Part shown: positions 8,449 through 17,134 of the stretch, in pieces | Position numbering within the stretch: position 1 is the first letter of the stretch | Layout of the letters: each line of letters starts with the position of its first letter | NCBI GenBank assembly: GCA_963793005.1 | Contig: CAWBYP010000002.1 | Span: 1,302,001 to 1,366,000 of the forward strand | Direction: 5' to 3' | DNA from: RPQJ01 sp963793005 | GTDB lineage: Bacteria; Pseudomonadota; Gammaproteobacteria; Steroidobacterales; Steroidobacteraceae | Length of the DNA stretch: 64,000 nucleotides | The notes under the pieces: generated by a model | Seen by the model: the letters and a program-made list of their open reading frames with translations, nothing else | Database searches by the model: none | Told to the model about the DNA's origin: nothing | Position numbers and translations under genes: made by a program

Positions 8449-9353
8449 GGCGCCTCCCGGGGGATCCGTGACCCCGAGTCTACCGGGCCGTCGCGAAACC
8501 GGAAATACGCATCGAGGACGCGTTCCGGATCCTCGAGCTGCGGGTAATGGCCGACATCGTCGAGCAGCGAGACGTCCGGGTCCGGAACCAGCTCCCGGTA
8601 GCGACGAGCCATGTGCGCGCCCGACACCGGGTCGGCAGCGCCGCAGATGAGCTTCAGCGGAACGCTGCAATCGACCAGTGCCCCGACCCATCGCTCGCGG
8701 TTCCGCTGCCGCTGATCCATGTAGCTGATCAGCCGGGCAAGCGCCTGCCTGCCGCCATTCCGCTCGGCGAGCAGCCACAGGTCCTGGAGTTCTTCACGCG
8801 ACGGCGGTCGCTGTCCGGAAATCGAGAGCATCGTGCGCTCGAACCTCCGGTAGCTCATCGTGCGTGCGAGCAGCCCGCCGACCACCGGGATCGCAAGTAG
8901 CTTCTGGATCATCCGTGCCCTGTGCGTCTCGGGAAACAGCCCTCCGTTGAGCAGGCAGACGCTCCCCAGCCGGGCGAGCCCCTGCCGGTCGCGGGCCAGC
9001 AGTTCCTGCGCGACCGTGTCGCCGTAGTCGTGGGCGAGGACGTGCACACAGTCCGCGCCAGTGTCCGAAAGCAGGGCCTGGCAGATGTCCGCCTGTACCT
9101 CGATCGGATAGTTCGACCTGCGCGGCTTCGCGGACATGCCGAAGCCGAGCAGGTCACAGGCGTACAGCGAATAGCGCTGCGCGAGCCGTACCCACACTCG
9201 ATGCCAGTCGTAGCTGGCGGTCGGATAGCCGTGTATCAGCAGCAGCGGTGATCGGCCGGCCGCAATCTCCGTGCGCACGAAGATGTCGTGGCCGGCGAGC
9301 CGGCGTATCCCGCCCGCCTCGACCCACCCCGACAATTGCGGCGAACCTCGCAT
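8445..9353 (-). CDS. Alpha/beta hydrolase, epoxide hydrolase/dehalogenase type
   Basis: A 302-aa alpha/beta hydrolase. The oxyanion-hole motif is HGYPTASYDW (from His41). The nucleophile elbow is AHDYGD with Asp109 in the nucleophile position, not Ser, which groups it with epoxide hydrolases and haloalkane dehalogenases. The C-terminal GHYPQLEDPE carries the catalytic His. The ATG at 9353 is chosen because the motif spacing then fits the family; the open frame further upstream is only the complement of truC. The stop overlaps the Rieske start by 4 bp. The substrate is unknown. Confidence 0.85.
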   Translation of the reverse strand: MRGSPQLSGWVEAGGIRRLAGHDIFVRTEIAAGRSPLLLIHGYPTASYDWHRVWVRLAQRYSLYACDLLGFGMSAKPRRSNYPIEVQADICQALLSDTGADCVHVLAHDYGDTVAQELLARDRQGLARLGSVCLLNGGLFPETHRARMIQKLLAIPVVGGLLARTMSYRRFERTMLSISGQRPPSREELQDLWLLAERNGGRQALARLISYMDQRQRNRERWVGALVDCSVPLKLICGAADPVSGAHMARRYRELVPDPDVSLLDDVGHYPQLEDPERVLDAYFRFRDGPVDSGSRIPREAP

Positions 9354-9405
9354 GCGCCTCCGGCGCGGGTGTTGTGTCCCCGATCGCGCGCCATTAGCCT
9401 GCGGC

Positions 9406-10116
9406 ATGCTGCCGATTCTGTACAGCGATGACAGGGTCGTCGTGGTCAACAAGCCCTCGGGGCTGCTGGTCCACCGCTCGCCGATCGACCGGCACGAGAG
9501 ACGCTTCGCGCTGCAGATGCTGCGCGACCAGCTGGGCCGACGCGTGTACCCCGCGCATCGCCTGGACAAGGGAACTTCGGGAGCGCTCGCTTTCGCACTC
9601 GACCGGGAGATGGCGTCCGCGCTGGCGGCGGCCTTCGCAGGCCGCGAGGTCACAAAGACCTACCTCGCGGTGGTGCGAGGCTGGCCCGCAGAGTCCGGCC
9701 TCATCGACCAGGAGCTGGCCGCAGTCCGGGACGAGTACGCGTTGCCCGCGGAAGACACCGCGAAGCCGGCGCGGACCGCGTTCCGGCGCATCGCGACGAT
9801 TGAGCTGCCGGTGCGCGTGGACCGCTACCCGACCTCGCGCTACGCGCTGCTGGAGCTTCGCCCGGAGACCGGGCGGCGGCACCAGCTGCGGCGCCACCTC
9901 GCTCACGTCTCGCATCCGATCATCGGCGACTCGACCTATGGCAAGGGCCGCCACAACCGCCTGTTCGCCGAACTCTACGGCGTCCGGCGCCTGATGCTCG
10001 CCTGTGTCAGGCTCGAATTCGCCCATCCTGTGACGGGCGATGCTCTGTGCGTCGTCGCCGAACCCGGCGTCGAATTCGAGTCCCTTCTCGCGCGCTTCGG
10101 CTGGTCGATACCCTAA
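9406..10116 (+). CDS. truC: tRNA pseudouridine(65) synthase TruC
   Basis: An RluA-family pseudouridine synthase of 236 aa that modifies uridine in tRNA. The catalytic motif HRLDKGTSG places the Asp at residue 54, as in TruC. The N-terminal NKPSGLLVHRS and the QMLRDQLG segment are strongly TruC-like and differ from the RluA, RluC and RluD patterns. The later RPETGRRHQLRRHL and HPIIGDSTYG motifs complete the fold. It starts divergently from the alpha/beta hydrolase gene and its stop overlaps the convergent dienelactone hydrolase stop by 4 bp. Confidence 0.9.
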   Translation: MLPILYSDDRVVVVNKPSGLLVHRSPIDRHERRFALQMLRDQLGRRVYPAHRLDKGTSGALAFALDREMASALAAAFAGREVTKTYLAVVRGWPAESGLIDQELAAVRDEYALPAEDTAKPARTAFRRIATIELPVRVDRYPTSRYALLELRPETGRRHQLRRHLAHVSHPIIGDSTYGKGRHNRLFAELYGVRRLMLACVRLEFAHPVTGDALCVVAEPGVEFESLLARFGWSIP

Positions 10117-10994
10117 CCCACGCCGTACTTGCGGAACCACTCGAGGCAGCGGCGCCAGCCGTCGCTTGCGGCCTCGGCGTTGTAGCTCGGGCGGTAGTCG
10201 GCGTTGAAGCCGTGGCCGGCGTCCGGGTACACGACGATCTCGGACGGGTTCTTCGCCGCCGCGAGTGCGGCGCGCATTTTCTCGACGTCCGTGAGCGGGA
10301 TGCCCTGGTCCTGGCCACCGTACAGGCCGAGCACAGGCGCCTTGAGATCCTTGACGATGTCGAGCGGGTATTTCGGTTGCAGCGGATTGGCCTCGCCCGC
10401 CAGGCGGCCGTACCAGGCGACGCCGGCCTTCAGCGTCGAACTGTGCGCCGAATACAGCCAGACGATGCGCCCACCCCAGCAGAATCCCGTGATGCCCGTT
10501 CGCGACACGTCGCCTGAGCCCGACTTGGCGGCCCAGGCGACCGTCGCGTCCAGGTCCGACATTACCTGCGCATCCGGGACCTTCAACACGATCTCGCTGT
10601 AGAGCTGCTTCCAGTCAGCGAATTTCGAGGGATCGCCCTGTCGCGAATACAGCTCGGGCGCGATGGCGAGATAGCCCTGCTTCGCAAAGCGGCGACAGAC
10701 GTCCTTCAGGTGCTCGTGCACGCCGAAGATCTCCTGCACCACGAGCACGACCGGAAACTTGCCTTCCTTCGCCGGCATGGCCCGGTAGGCCGGGATCTCT
10801 CCGTCCGCTACCGGGATCTTCACCTCTCCCGCCGTGAGGCCTTCAGTGCCGGTCGTGATCACGGTTTCGGCGCTGACGGGGCTCGCCGCAGCGGCGAATC
10901 CGACGGCCAGCGAGGTCACGATCATTTCGCGCCGCGTGAACGCGGTCCTGCCGATCAGCGAATCGAGTTCCGAGCCTGTCCATTTGTCATGCAT
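10113..10994 (-). CDS. Dienelactone hydrolase family protein, exported
   Basis: A 293-aa alpha/beta hydrolase of the dienelactone hydrolase family. The nucleophile elbow is GFCWGG with Cys172, the hallmark of the family. Other matches are QEIFGVHEHLKDVCRR in the N-terminal half and DAGHGFNADYR near the C-terminus, which supplies the His. The N-terminus contains FTRREM followed by a hydrophobic stretch ending in SPVSA, so a Tat-type export signal is likely. It is the last gene of a likely three-gene run with the thioesterase and acyltransferase upstream, 39 bp after the thioesterase. The substrate is unknown; ring-cleavage lactones are the family precedent. Confidence 0.88.
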   Translation of the reverse strand: MHDKWTGSELDSLIGRTAFTRREMIVTSLAVGFAAAASPVSAETVITTGTEGLTAGEVKIPVADGEIPAYRAMPAKEGKFPVVLVVQEIFGVHEHLKDVCRRFAKQGYLAIAPELYSRQGDPSKFADWKQLYSEIVLKVPDAQVMSDLDATVAWAAKSGSGDVSRTGITGFCWGGRIVWLYSAHSSTLKAGVAWYGRLAGEANPLQPKYPLDIVKDLKAPVLGLYGGQDQGIPLTDVEKMRAALAAAKNPSEIVVYPDAGHGFNADYRPSYNAEAASDGWRRCLEWFRKYGVG

Positions 10995-11033
10995 TGTTGT
11001 CTCCCGCCTTGGGTCTACATAAATATTGGCAGA

Positions 11034-11516
11034 TCAGCCCGGCTCGACGCCCGGCTGGAAGGGTTCCGTATCCGCGGCCAGGGCCGCGGCAACCTCGGGC
11101 GCGACGGTGTATCGGGTGAATTGCTCCGGCATGCGCTTTGCCCGGCCCGTCACCAGGTCGATGCACACGTAGTGGATCAGCGCCCTTACCAGGGTCTGCC
11201 CGTCGGATTCCCGGCGCATCTGGAACCGCCGCTCGATGCGCAGCTTGCCGTCGTTCTTCACCGGCCAGGTTGCGACCTGGATCCGGTCTCCCTCGTACGC
11301 AGCGCCGAGGTAATGCACCTGTGTGCGCCATACGGCCATGCCGCGATTGAGCGAGCGGCAAAGCTCCGGCGGGATGCCCCGTTCGGTCGAGTGCGCCCAG
11401 GCACAGTCGTCCATCCAGGCGATGTAGACGACGTTGTTGACGTGACCGTAGCCGTCGATCTCGGCGTGATGCGCGACCCGCTCGTGGATGAATGGCGACG
11501 GCAGGTCCCAGGACAC
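11034..11516 (-). CDS. Acyl-CoA thioesterase, 4HBT hotdog family
   Basis: A 160-aa hotdog-fold thioesterase. The active-site segment HHAEIDGYGHVNNVVY contains the Asp21 and the His-Val-Asn-Asn signature of 4-hydroxybenzoyl-CoA thioesterase-like proteins. A GTG start at 11516 is favoured because GAGGAG lies just upstream and the hotdog domain starts directly; the frame continues upstream without an obvious start. The gene begins 10 bp after the acyltransferase stop, so the two are probably in one transcript. A role in acyl-CoA or fatty-acid turnover is inferred from this neighbour. Confidence 0.85.
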   Translation of the reverse strand: MSWDLPSPFIHERVAHHAEIDGYGHVNNVVYIAWMDDCAWAHSTERGIPPELCRSLNRGMAVWRTQVHYLGAAYEGDRIQVATWPVKNDGKLRIERRFQMRRESDGQTLVRALIHYVCIDLVTGRAKRMPEQFTRYTVAPEVAAALAADTEPFQPGVEPG

Positions 11517-11526
11517 TTGTTTCTCC

Positions 11527-12417
11527 TCAGGACCGCAGCCCGTCGAGCAACTGGTCCTTGTCGGCCCACACGCCCGCGAGCCACTCCTTGAACCGGTTGC
11601 GGAACTCCTGGTCGCCGGCATAGTCGCCGGCGGCCATCCAGTCGTCGATCGGCCGCTTGCGGATGTCGACTGTTACTGCTCCAAGCCTGCCACAGCAGAG
11701 GTCCCAGAGGCTCGGCGTCGTGCCCGAGTAGGCGATCGTCACGTCGAGCATTGCATGCAGCGTGCCGCCCATCGCGGAGAGCACGAACGCCGTACCGCCC
11801 GGGCGGGGCGGCAGCAGGTGCCGGTACGGCGAATCGAACGCCGCGTGCTTACGCTCCGTATAACGTGTGCCCTCGACGAAATTCATCACCGAGGTCGGGA
11901 TCAGCCGGAATTTCTCGCAGGCCCGTCGCGTGGCCTCCAGGTCCTCGCCGCGTTTCTCCGGGTGCTTCGCGAGATAAGCGGGTGAATGCCGGCGCATGAA
12001 CGGGAAATCGAGCGCCCACCAGGCCAGGCCCAGGAACGGCACCCAGATCAGCTGCTGCTTGAGGAAGAATTTCAGGAATGGAATCCGGCGGTTGAATACG
12101 GCCTGCAGCACCAGTATGTCCACCCATGACTGGTGGTTGGACACCACCAGGTACCAGTCGCGCATCGACAGGCCCTCGAGCCCGCGCACATCGAGCGGCA
12201 ACGACCCCATGACCCGGAAGATCGCGTTGTTGGTGCCGATCCAGCCTTCGGCCAGGGCGGTCATCGCGCGGCTCGCAGGGCGTCGCCAGGCCTGCAGGGG
12301 CACGATCAGCTTCAGCAGCGCCACGATGAACAGCACGGTGCACCACGCGATGACGTTGATCGTCATCAGCGAGATCGTGATCACACCCCTGAGGGTAGAA
12401 CCGCTGCGGTGCTGCAC
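11527..12417 (-). CDS. 1-acyl-glycerol-3-phosphate acyltransferase-like (YihG type)
   Basis: A 296-aa membrane-associated acyltransferase of the PlsC superfamily. The catalytic NHQSWVD motif (His95, Asp100) and the later VEGTRYT motif are both present. A hydrophobic N-terminal segment (about residues 12-40) anchors it in the membrane. The pattern NHQSWVD and the EGTRYTxxKH context resemble the YihG-like group of acyltransferases. The start at 12417 is a GTG without a strong ribosome-binding site, so a downstream start is possible. It leads the acyltransferase-thioesterase-hydrolase run and is divergent from yceH. Confidence 0.83.
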   Translation of the reverse strand: MQHRSGSTLRGVITISLMTINVIAWCTVLFIVALLKLIVPLQAWRRPASRAMTALAEGWIGTNNAIFRVMGSLPLDVRGLEGLSMRDWYLVVSNHQSWVDILVLQAVFNRRIPFLKFFLKQQLIWVPFLGLAWWALDFPFMRRHSPAYLAKHPEKRGEDLEATRRACEKFRLIPTSVMNFVEGTRYTERKHAAFDSPYRHLLPPRPGGTAFVLSAMGGTLHAMLDVTIAYSGTTPSLWDLCCGRLGAVTVDIRKRPIDDWMAAGDYAGDQEFRNRFKEWLAGVWADKDQLLDGLRS

Positions 12418-12431
12418 CGGGTAACATCCAC

Positions 12432-12465
12432 TGGCCGGGAATCCCGATTATGCCCTGCCCGGCCA
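12432..12465. promoter_or_regulatory. Inverted repeat in divergent intergenic region
   Basis: Perfect 8-bp inverted repeat: TGGCCGGG at 12432-12439 and CCCGGCCA at 12458-12465. It lies between the divergent acyltransferase and yceH genes, where a shared operator would sit. There is no direct evidence of a binding protein. Confidence 0.35.
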
Positions 12466-12492
12466 ACGGAACCCCAGCCCACGGAGTGCACG

Positions 12493-13173
12493 ATGACCAT
12501 CGAATTGAATGCCCACGAAGCGCGGGTCATCGGCTGCCTGATCGAGAAGCAGGTAGCCACGCCCGACCAGTACCCGCTTTCGCTGAACGCGCTCACCAAC
12601 GCCTGCAACCAGAAGAGCAACCGCGACCCCGTGCTGCGCCTCGACGAGCGGGAGGTCCAGGCGACCGTCGACTGGCTGATGCGCCGCCAGCTGGTGATGG
12701 AAAAGTCAGGCTTCGGCAGCCGCGTGCCGAAGTTCCAGCATCTTTTCTGCAATACGCAGTTCGGCTCGCAGCGCTTCTCGCCGCGCGGCACGGCGATCGT
12801 CTGCGAGCTGCTGCTGCGCGGGCCGCAGACCCCGGGCGAGCTGCGCACACATGCCGCGCGGCTCGCCCCGTTCAGCGACGTGAGCGAGGTGGAGGCTGAA
12901 CTCGAGGAGTTGATGACGCGGCCCGACGGTCCGTTCGTCGTGAAACTGCAGCGCGAACCCGGACGCCGGGAGTCGCGTTACATGCATCTGTTCGGCGGCG
13001 AATCGACCGAGATTGCGGCTGAAGACCAGGCGCTGGACGAGCCCGCCGCGGACTCCGCGACCACGACTGCGCGGCCGGTGGAGCGTATCGCCGCGCTGGA
13101 AGCGGCGGTCGCCGACATGCGCGCCGAAATCGAATCGCTGAAGGCACGTCTCAACGCAGCTAGCCAGGGTTAG
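12493..13173 (+). CDS. yceH: YceH family protein (DUF480)
   Basis: A 226-aa protein of the UPF0502/YceH family, built from two winged-helix domains. Conserved segments are EARVIGCLIEKQVATPDQYP at the N-terminus, NQKSNRDPVL, and RGPQTPGELR. The C-terminal tail (about residue 195 on) is a short coiled-coil-like IAALEAAVADMRAEIESLK. The cellular role is not established; involvement in regulation or virulence has been suggested for homologues. It is followed after 11 bp by the split-barrel protein gene and may be the first gene of that run. Confidence 0.93.
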   Translation: MTIELNAHEARVIGCLIEKQVATPDQYPLSLNALTNACNQKSNRDPVLRLDEREVQATVDWLMRRQLVMEKSGFGSRVPKFQHLFCNTQFGSQRFSPRGTAIVCELLLRGPQTPGELRTHAARLAPFSDVSEVEAELEELMTRPDGPFVVKLQREPGRRESRYMHLFGGESTEIAAEDQALDEPAADSATTTARPVERIAALEAAVADMRAEIESLKARLNAASQG

Positions 13174-13184
13174 GATACCGGCGC

Positions 13185-13685
13185 ATGGGCAGGCAGCGGT
13201 CCCCGGCACCCGTGCTCGACGAGGATCACGCGTCCTTCATCCAGGGCGGCGTGTCGGTGGTGGTCGCCACGCGCGATGCCGGCCTGGTTCCACAGGTGGC
13301 GCGCGGTTGCGGCTGCCGTGTCTCGCGCGACCGCCGCCGCGTCACGGTGCTGGTCGAACCGGCCAGGGTCGGGACAGTGCTGGATGACATCGCCGCAACC
13401 GGCCTGGTCGCGGTCGTCTTCAGCCAGCCGAGCACGCACCGTACGATCCAGCTCAAGGGCAGCGATGCGAGGCTGGTGCGGGTCACCGCGGCCGACAGGG
13501 CCGTATCCGCACGGCACCTCGAGTCCTGGGTGGACGAACTCGTCCGGATTGGATACCGGCAGGATTTCGCGCGGGCCGTCCGGGGACTTGCCGACCGGAA
13601 CCTGGCCGCCATCAGCTTCACGCCGACGTCGGCGTTCCAGCAGACGCCGGGTCCTGGCGCCGGCGAGCGGCTGCCGAGCCGATGA
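13185..13685 (+). CDS. Pyridoxamine 5'-phosphate oxidase-like split-barrel protein
   Basis: A 166-aa protein with the flavin-binding split-barrel pattern: GGVSVVVATRDAGLVPQVAR, RRRVTVLVEP, AVVFSQPSTHRTIQLKG. It lacks the full set of PNPOx residues, so the ligand may be FMN, heme or another cofactor. Its stop TGA lies within ATGA, where the next gene would be expected to begin, so the two were probably translationally coupled. Homologous pairs of small split-barrel proteins with a larger GAF-containing partner make it likely that the two proteins work together, but no function is known. Confidence 0.7.
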   Translation: MGRQRSPAPVLDEDHASFIQGGVSVVVATRDAGLVPQVARGCGCRVSRDRRRVTVLVEPARVGTVLDDIAATGLVAVVFSQPSTHRTIQLKGSDARLVRVTAADRAVSARHLESWVDELVRIGYRQDFARAVRGLADRNLAAISFTPTSAFQQTPGPGAGERLPSR

Positions 13686-13730
13686 CCGACGCCGACGCTG
13701 CAATCGATCCGCCCCGCGCTGGACGGCGCC

Positions 13731-15032
13731 GTGCCGGCCGTGATCGCGACCTGCGCGCTGGATGGCACGCCGAACGTCTCCTACATCTCCGAGGTGCACT
13801 ACGTCGATCGCGACCACGTCGCGCTGTCGTTCCAGTTCTTCAGCAAGACGCGACAGAACGTGCTCGAGAATCCGCGCGCAACGGTGATCGTGATCCATCC
13901 CGAGACCGGCGCGCAGTACCGGCTCGCGGTGCGCTACCTGCGCACCGAGGAGGCTGGCCCGCTGTTCGAGTGCATGAAGGCAAAGCTCTCGGGCATCGCG
14001 TCGCACTCCGGAATGACAGGCGTCTTCAGGCTGCGCGGCGCCGACGTGTACCACGTCGAGTCGATCGCCGCGGTATACGACGCGCCGCTGCTGCCGGTCG
14101 CCGCCCCGGTCAATTACCTGGCGGCGCTGCGCGCGGCCGTCACGCGAATGGCGGGCGCGCCCGACCTCGCCACGTTGTTCGACTTCCTGCTGGACTGCCT
14201 GCGCGATGACTTCGGGGTAGAGCACGCCATGGTGCTGATGAACGATCCTGCCGGCGAAAGGCTGTACGCGGTCGCGAGCCGCGGCTACCGGCAATCGGGC
14301 GTGGGCGCCGAGATACGGCCGGGCGAGGGTGTGATCGGCGTTGCAGCAGGCACACGCACGCCGATTCGAATCTCGCACGCGACCTCCGAATTCGGCTACG
14401 GGCGCGCGGCCCGCGAGCTTTCGGCAAGCCGGGGAGTGGTGGCCGGGATCGTGGACGAAATCCCGGTGCCTGGACTTGCCGAATCGCAGAGCCAGCTCGC
14501 GATCCCGATGCTGGCGGGAGGGGAACTGGTCGGGGTGATTTTCGCGGAAAGCCCGGCGACCGGCTTTTTCGGCTACGAGGAGGAGGACGCGCTGTGCGTG
14601 CTCGCAAGCGTGGTCGCCAACTCCACGGACCTCTACGACCCGGAGCCGGCCGACGAACCTCCGCGGGCCATGCGTCAGCCGCTCGCTCCGGCCGGTGCAC
14701 CGGTGCGGATCCGGCGCTATGCCGAGAACGACAGCATATTCGTCGACGAGGACTACCTCATCAAGGGTGTCGCCGGCGCCATCCTCTGGCGGCTGGTGCG
14801 AGGCTACGTGGACGAGCAGCGCACTGACTACTCGAACCGCGAACTGCGGCTCGACCCGTCTATCCGACTGCCCGACGTCAGTGAAAACCTCGAGGCGCGC
14901 CTGATACTGCTGCAACGCCGGCTCGAGGAGCGCTGCCCCTCGCTGCGAATAGAGAAAACCGGCCGCGGACGGTTCCGCCTCAACGTATCCCGGCCGTTGT
15001 CGCTGGCAGAAGTCAGGCCCGGCACACCGTAG
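13731..15032 (+). CDS. PNPOx-like and GAF domain protein with C-terminal wHTH-like region
   Basis: A 433-aa protein as written from the GTG at 13731. Domains: a PNPOx-like split barrel at about residues 1-120 (VIATCALDGTPNVSYISE, FFSKTRQNVLENP), a GAF domain at about 140-310, and a C-terminal segment of about 110 residues (RRYAENDSIFVDEDYLIKG, SNRELRLDPSI) that looks like a small winged-helix or regulatory domain. The frame is open upstream to the previous stop, and the sequence there reads PTPTLQSIRPALDG, which fits the normal N-terminus. The ATG at 13682 would start that N-terminus if one base were removed near 13686, so the true start may be masked by a frameshift. It looks like a redox- or ligand-sensing protein; the function is unknown. 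Confidence 0.65.
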   Translation: MPAVIATCALDGTPNVSYISEVHYVDRDHVALSFQFFSKTRQNVLENPRATVIVIHPETGAQYRLAVRYLRTEEAGPLFECMKAKLSGIASHSGMTGVFRLRGADVYHVESIAAVYDAPLLPVAAPVNYLAALRAAVTRMAGAPDLATLFDFLLDCLRDDFGVEHAMVLMNDPAGERLYAVASRGYRQSGVGAEIRPGEGVIGVAAGTRTPIRISHATSEFGYGRAARELSASRGVVAGIVDEIPVPGLAESQSQLAIPMLAGGELVGVIFAESPATGFFGYEEEDALCVLASVVANSTDLYDPEPADEPPRAMRQPLAPAGAPVRIRRYAENDSIFVDEDYLIKGVAGAILWRLVRGYVDEQRTDYSNRELRLDPSIRLPDVSENLEARLILLQRRLEERCPSLRIEKTGRGRFRLNVSRPLSLAEVRPGTP

Positions 15033-15070
15033 CGCGCCGGGCGGACTCCAGCGACCCGACTGACTGCTCG

Positions 15071-15563
15071 TCAACGACCGATGGCGGCCTGCTTCTTGTC
15101 CACCTGCGGGACGAACACGACGTACGGCGTCTCCACCTTACCACCCGGCGCCACGTAGGCCGGCGCCGCGACACCCGCGGGTCCCAGGCTGCGCACGAAT
15201 GCATAGACGGCCTTCAGGTCGTCGTCAGTCATCTCCTTCAGGTTGAACCAGGGCATCGGCGGCAGGCGCTGCTGGCGCGCGTGGCTGAGCCACTGCGACT
15301 CGCTCATCGAGTTGATGACCAGCCGGAGGTTGGATGCATACGACGTGCCCCACGGGCCCTGGTAGCCGACCGGCACGCCGGTGAGCCAGTCCTTCTCCGG
15401 GACCGCCGGCCCCATCTGCATGCCGCCGGGCGTGTGGCAGTCGTTGCAGCCGCTGATGGTCACGAGGTAACGGCCGCGCTCCACCTGGGCCTGATCGGTC
15501 AGCCGCGGATACCCCCGTCGATGCGAGCATCGCGAGGCCGGCGAGGCAAGCCAGGACCAGCAT
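15071..15563 (-). CDS. Cytochrome c, class I, exported; frameshifted near the signal peptide
   Basis: A small periplasmic cytochrome c. The heme-binding motif CNDCH is intact in YLVTISGCNDCHTPGG, and PPMPWFNL offers a distal Met ligand. The mature domain reads in one frame from LTDQAQVERGRYLV to the stop at 15071. A good signal peptide (MLVLACLAGLAMLASTGVSA) is present but in a different frame, starting at 15563. Removing one base, for example in the C5 run at about 15512-15516 on the + strand or just beside it, joins the two. It is therefore either a recently broken gene or a sequencing error. No partner dehydrogenase is adjacent. Confidence 0.7.
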
Positions 15564-15701
15564 GCCGGCACGATATCGTCATGATTTCGAACTCCAGTTT
15601 GCGCTGCACGGACCCTCGGCCCCATCCGACCCCCGGATCGACCGGGTCCATGTGGGGCGAGAGCATGCGCGGGAACGCAGGCTCGCGTTCCTAAATGCTC
15701 G

Positions 15702-17119
15702 CTACCGGAATCCTAAGAATCTTGCTAAGGCGCGGAGTCGCAACGTGGCGCTCGGTCGCGCGAGCGTCGCCGCCCGCCTCTCGCGAAAGAGCAATGAGTC
15801 TATCGCGATTCCGTAGTCCATCCGCTCGCCGCGCCAGCGCGTCGCGGCGGTGTGCGCGTCGATGCGTATGCTACGTCCCTCGTCGGTCGCGACGAGACTT
15901 CGCCAGTCCCCGAGCGCAAACGATCGCCCCGGTGAGCAGGATTCCAGCGATTGTCCGCTGCGCGAGCACGAAGCGCCACGCGCCGTCGTCGAGCCGTTGG
16001 ATACGGATACCGCCTTCATGTACCGCCCGGTGGTGAAAGCGACACAGTGAGACGAGGTTCGACAGCTTCGTCGCCCCGCCTTCGGCCCAATGCTGCACGT
16101 GGTGCCCGTCCACGTAGCGCTTGTGGGTGCAGCCGGGGAAAACACAGCCCTGGTCGCGCGATTTCAGTGCGCGGCGCAGTGCCGGCGGGATGCTGCGGGT
16201 CTTGCGGCCGACGTCGAGCGGCTCGCCGCGAGCGTCCTCGATGATCGTGCACGACGCTCGAGTCGCACGCCAGCCGCCGAGCCGTCTCGACGGGCACGGC
16301 CGGGCCGTCCTCGAGCTCGCAGCGGCCCGCTTCGCCGGTGCGCAGGGACTCGGCATCGACGTGCACGACGATCTGGTGACGCTCGCCGCCATTCAGCGCC
16401 GCGGCCCCGTGCTTCAGGAAGCTTTCCGCCAGCACGACAACGGCATCGGCACGACGAGCGGACAAGGTCTGCACCTCGCCCACGAGCGGAGCACGCAACG
16501 TTTCAGCTGAAACGTGCAGCTGGTCTTTACAATCATCCGGCAGGGGTACGTCCTGCTCGGCAGCCTCCAGGGCCTTCAAGAACAGTGCGCCGCTCTCCGC
16601 AGGCAGTTGCAGCCTGACGACCAGCGAACCGTCGGCGTCATGGTAGTAGGTGCAGCGCCGGCCCGCGTGCTGGCGAGACTCGCGCGAGAGCTCTTCCTGT
16701 TCCTGCACTCGGCGGAACTGCCGAACCAGGGTTTCGACATGATGCGTCGTGCCATGCAGGGCGATGTTCAGGAGCACCTCCTCCGTGGCCGGCGAGGCGA
16801 CTCGCGTGAGTGCGCGCACCTTCGAGTAGCTGAGCTCGCCGCGACCCATCGCCGCGTCGATCAACGGGAGCGACTCGAGTGCCCGGGCGACGCGTACTTT
16901 CTCGCGGGCAGCGCCCATGTCGAGACCGCACTTCCAGCCGAGCCAGTGGGCGCAGGATCGCGTGCAACCATCCGACCAGCCATTGCGCCGGTCGAACTCG
17001 GCGATCAGCCGCAGCCAGCGATGGTTGGCAGAGTTCAGGTGGCCGGCCAGTTCGGTGATCCGGGCCGCCAGGTCGGGGATGGAAAGCTCCGTTTCCACGC
17101 TCGGTGAGGTGTCGTCCAT
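15702..17119 (-). pseudogene. DUF222/HNH endonuclease-like gene with two frameshifts
   Basis: Together the three frames encode a DUF222-type HNH nuclease. Frame 1 runs from MDDTSPSVETELSIPD (17119) through the DUF222 helical region. Near 16250 the frame must shift by one base to reach DVGRKTRSIPPALRRALKSR and the HNH domain CVFPGCTHKRYVDGHHVQHW with CRFHHRAVHEGG. Near 15965 a second one-base shift gives the usual C-terminus RWRGERMDYGIAIDSL. Each break is repaired by deleting one base. As written the product is truncated. The start is preceded by CAGCAGGGGC, a reasonable ribosome-binding site, and by a LexA-like box. Family members are putative nucleases of mobile or defence context; the role here is unproven. 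Confidence 0.75.
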
Positions 17120-17134
17120 GGCGGCCCCTGCTGA

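Noticed and set aside
13170..15074. 634-codon - strand open frame opposite the split-barrel and GAF genes
   Set aside because: No family motif, and the + strand shows clear split-barrel and GAF patterns.
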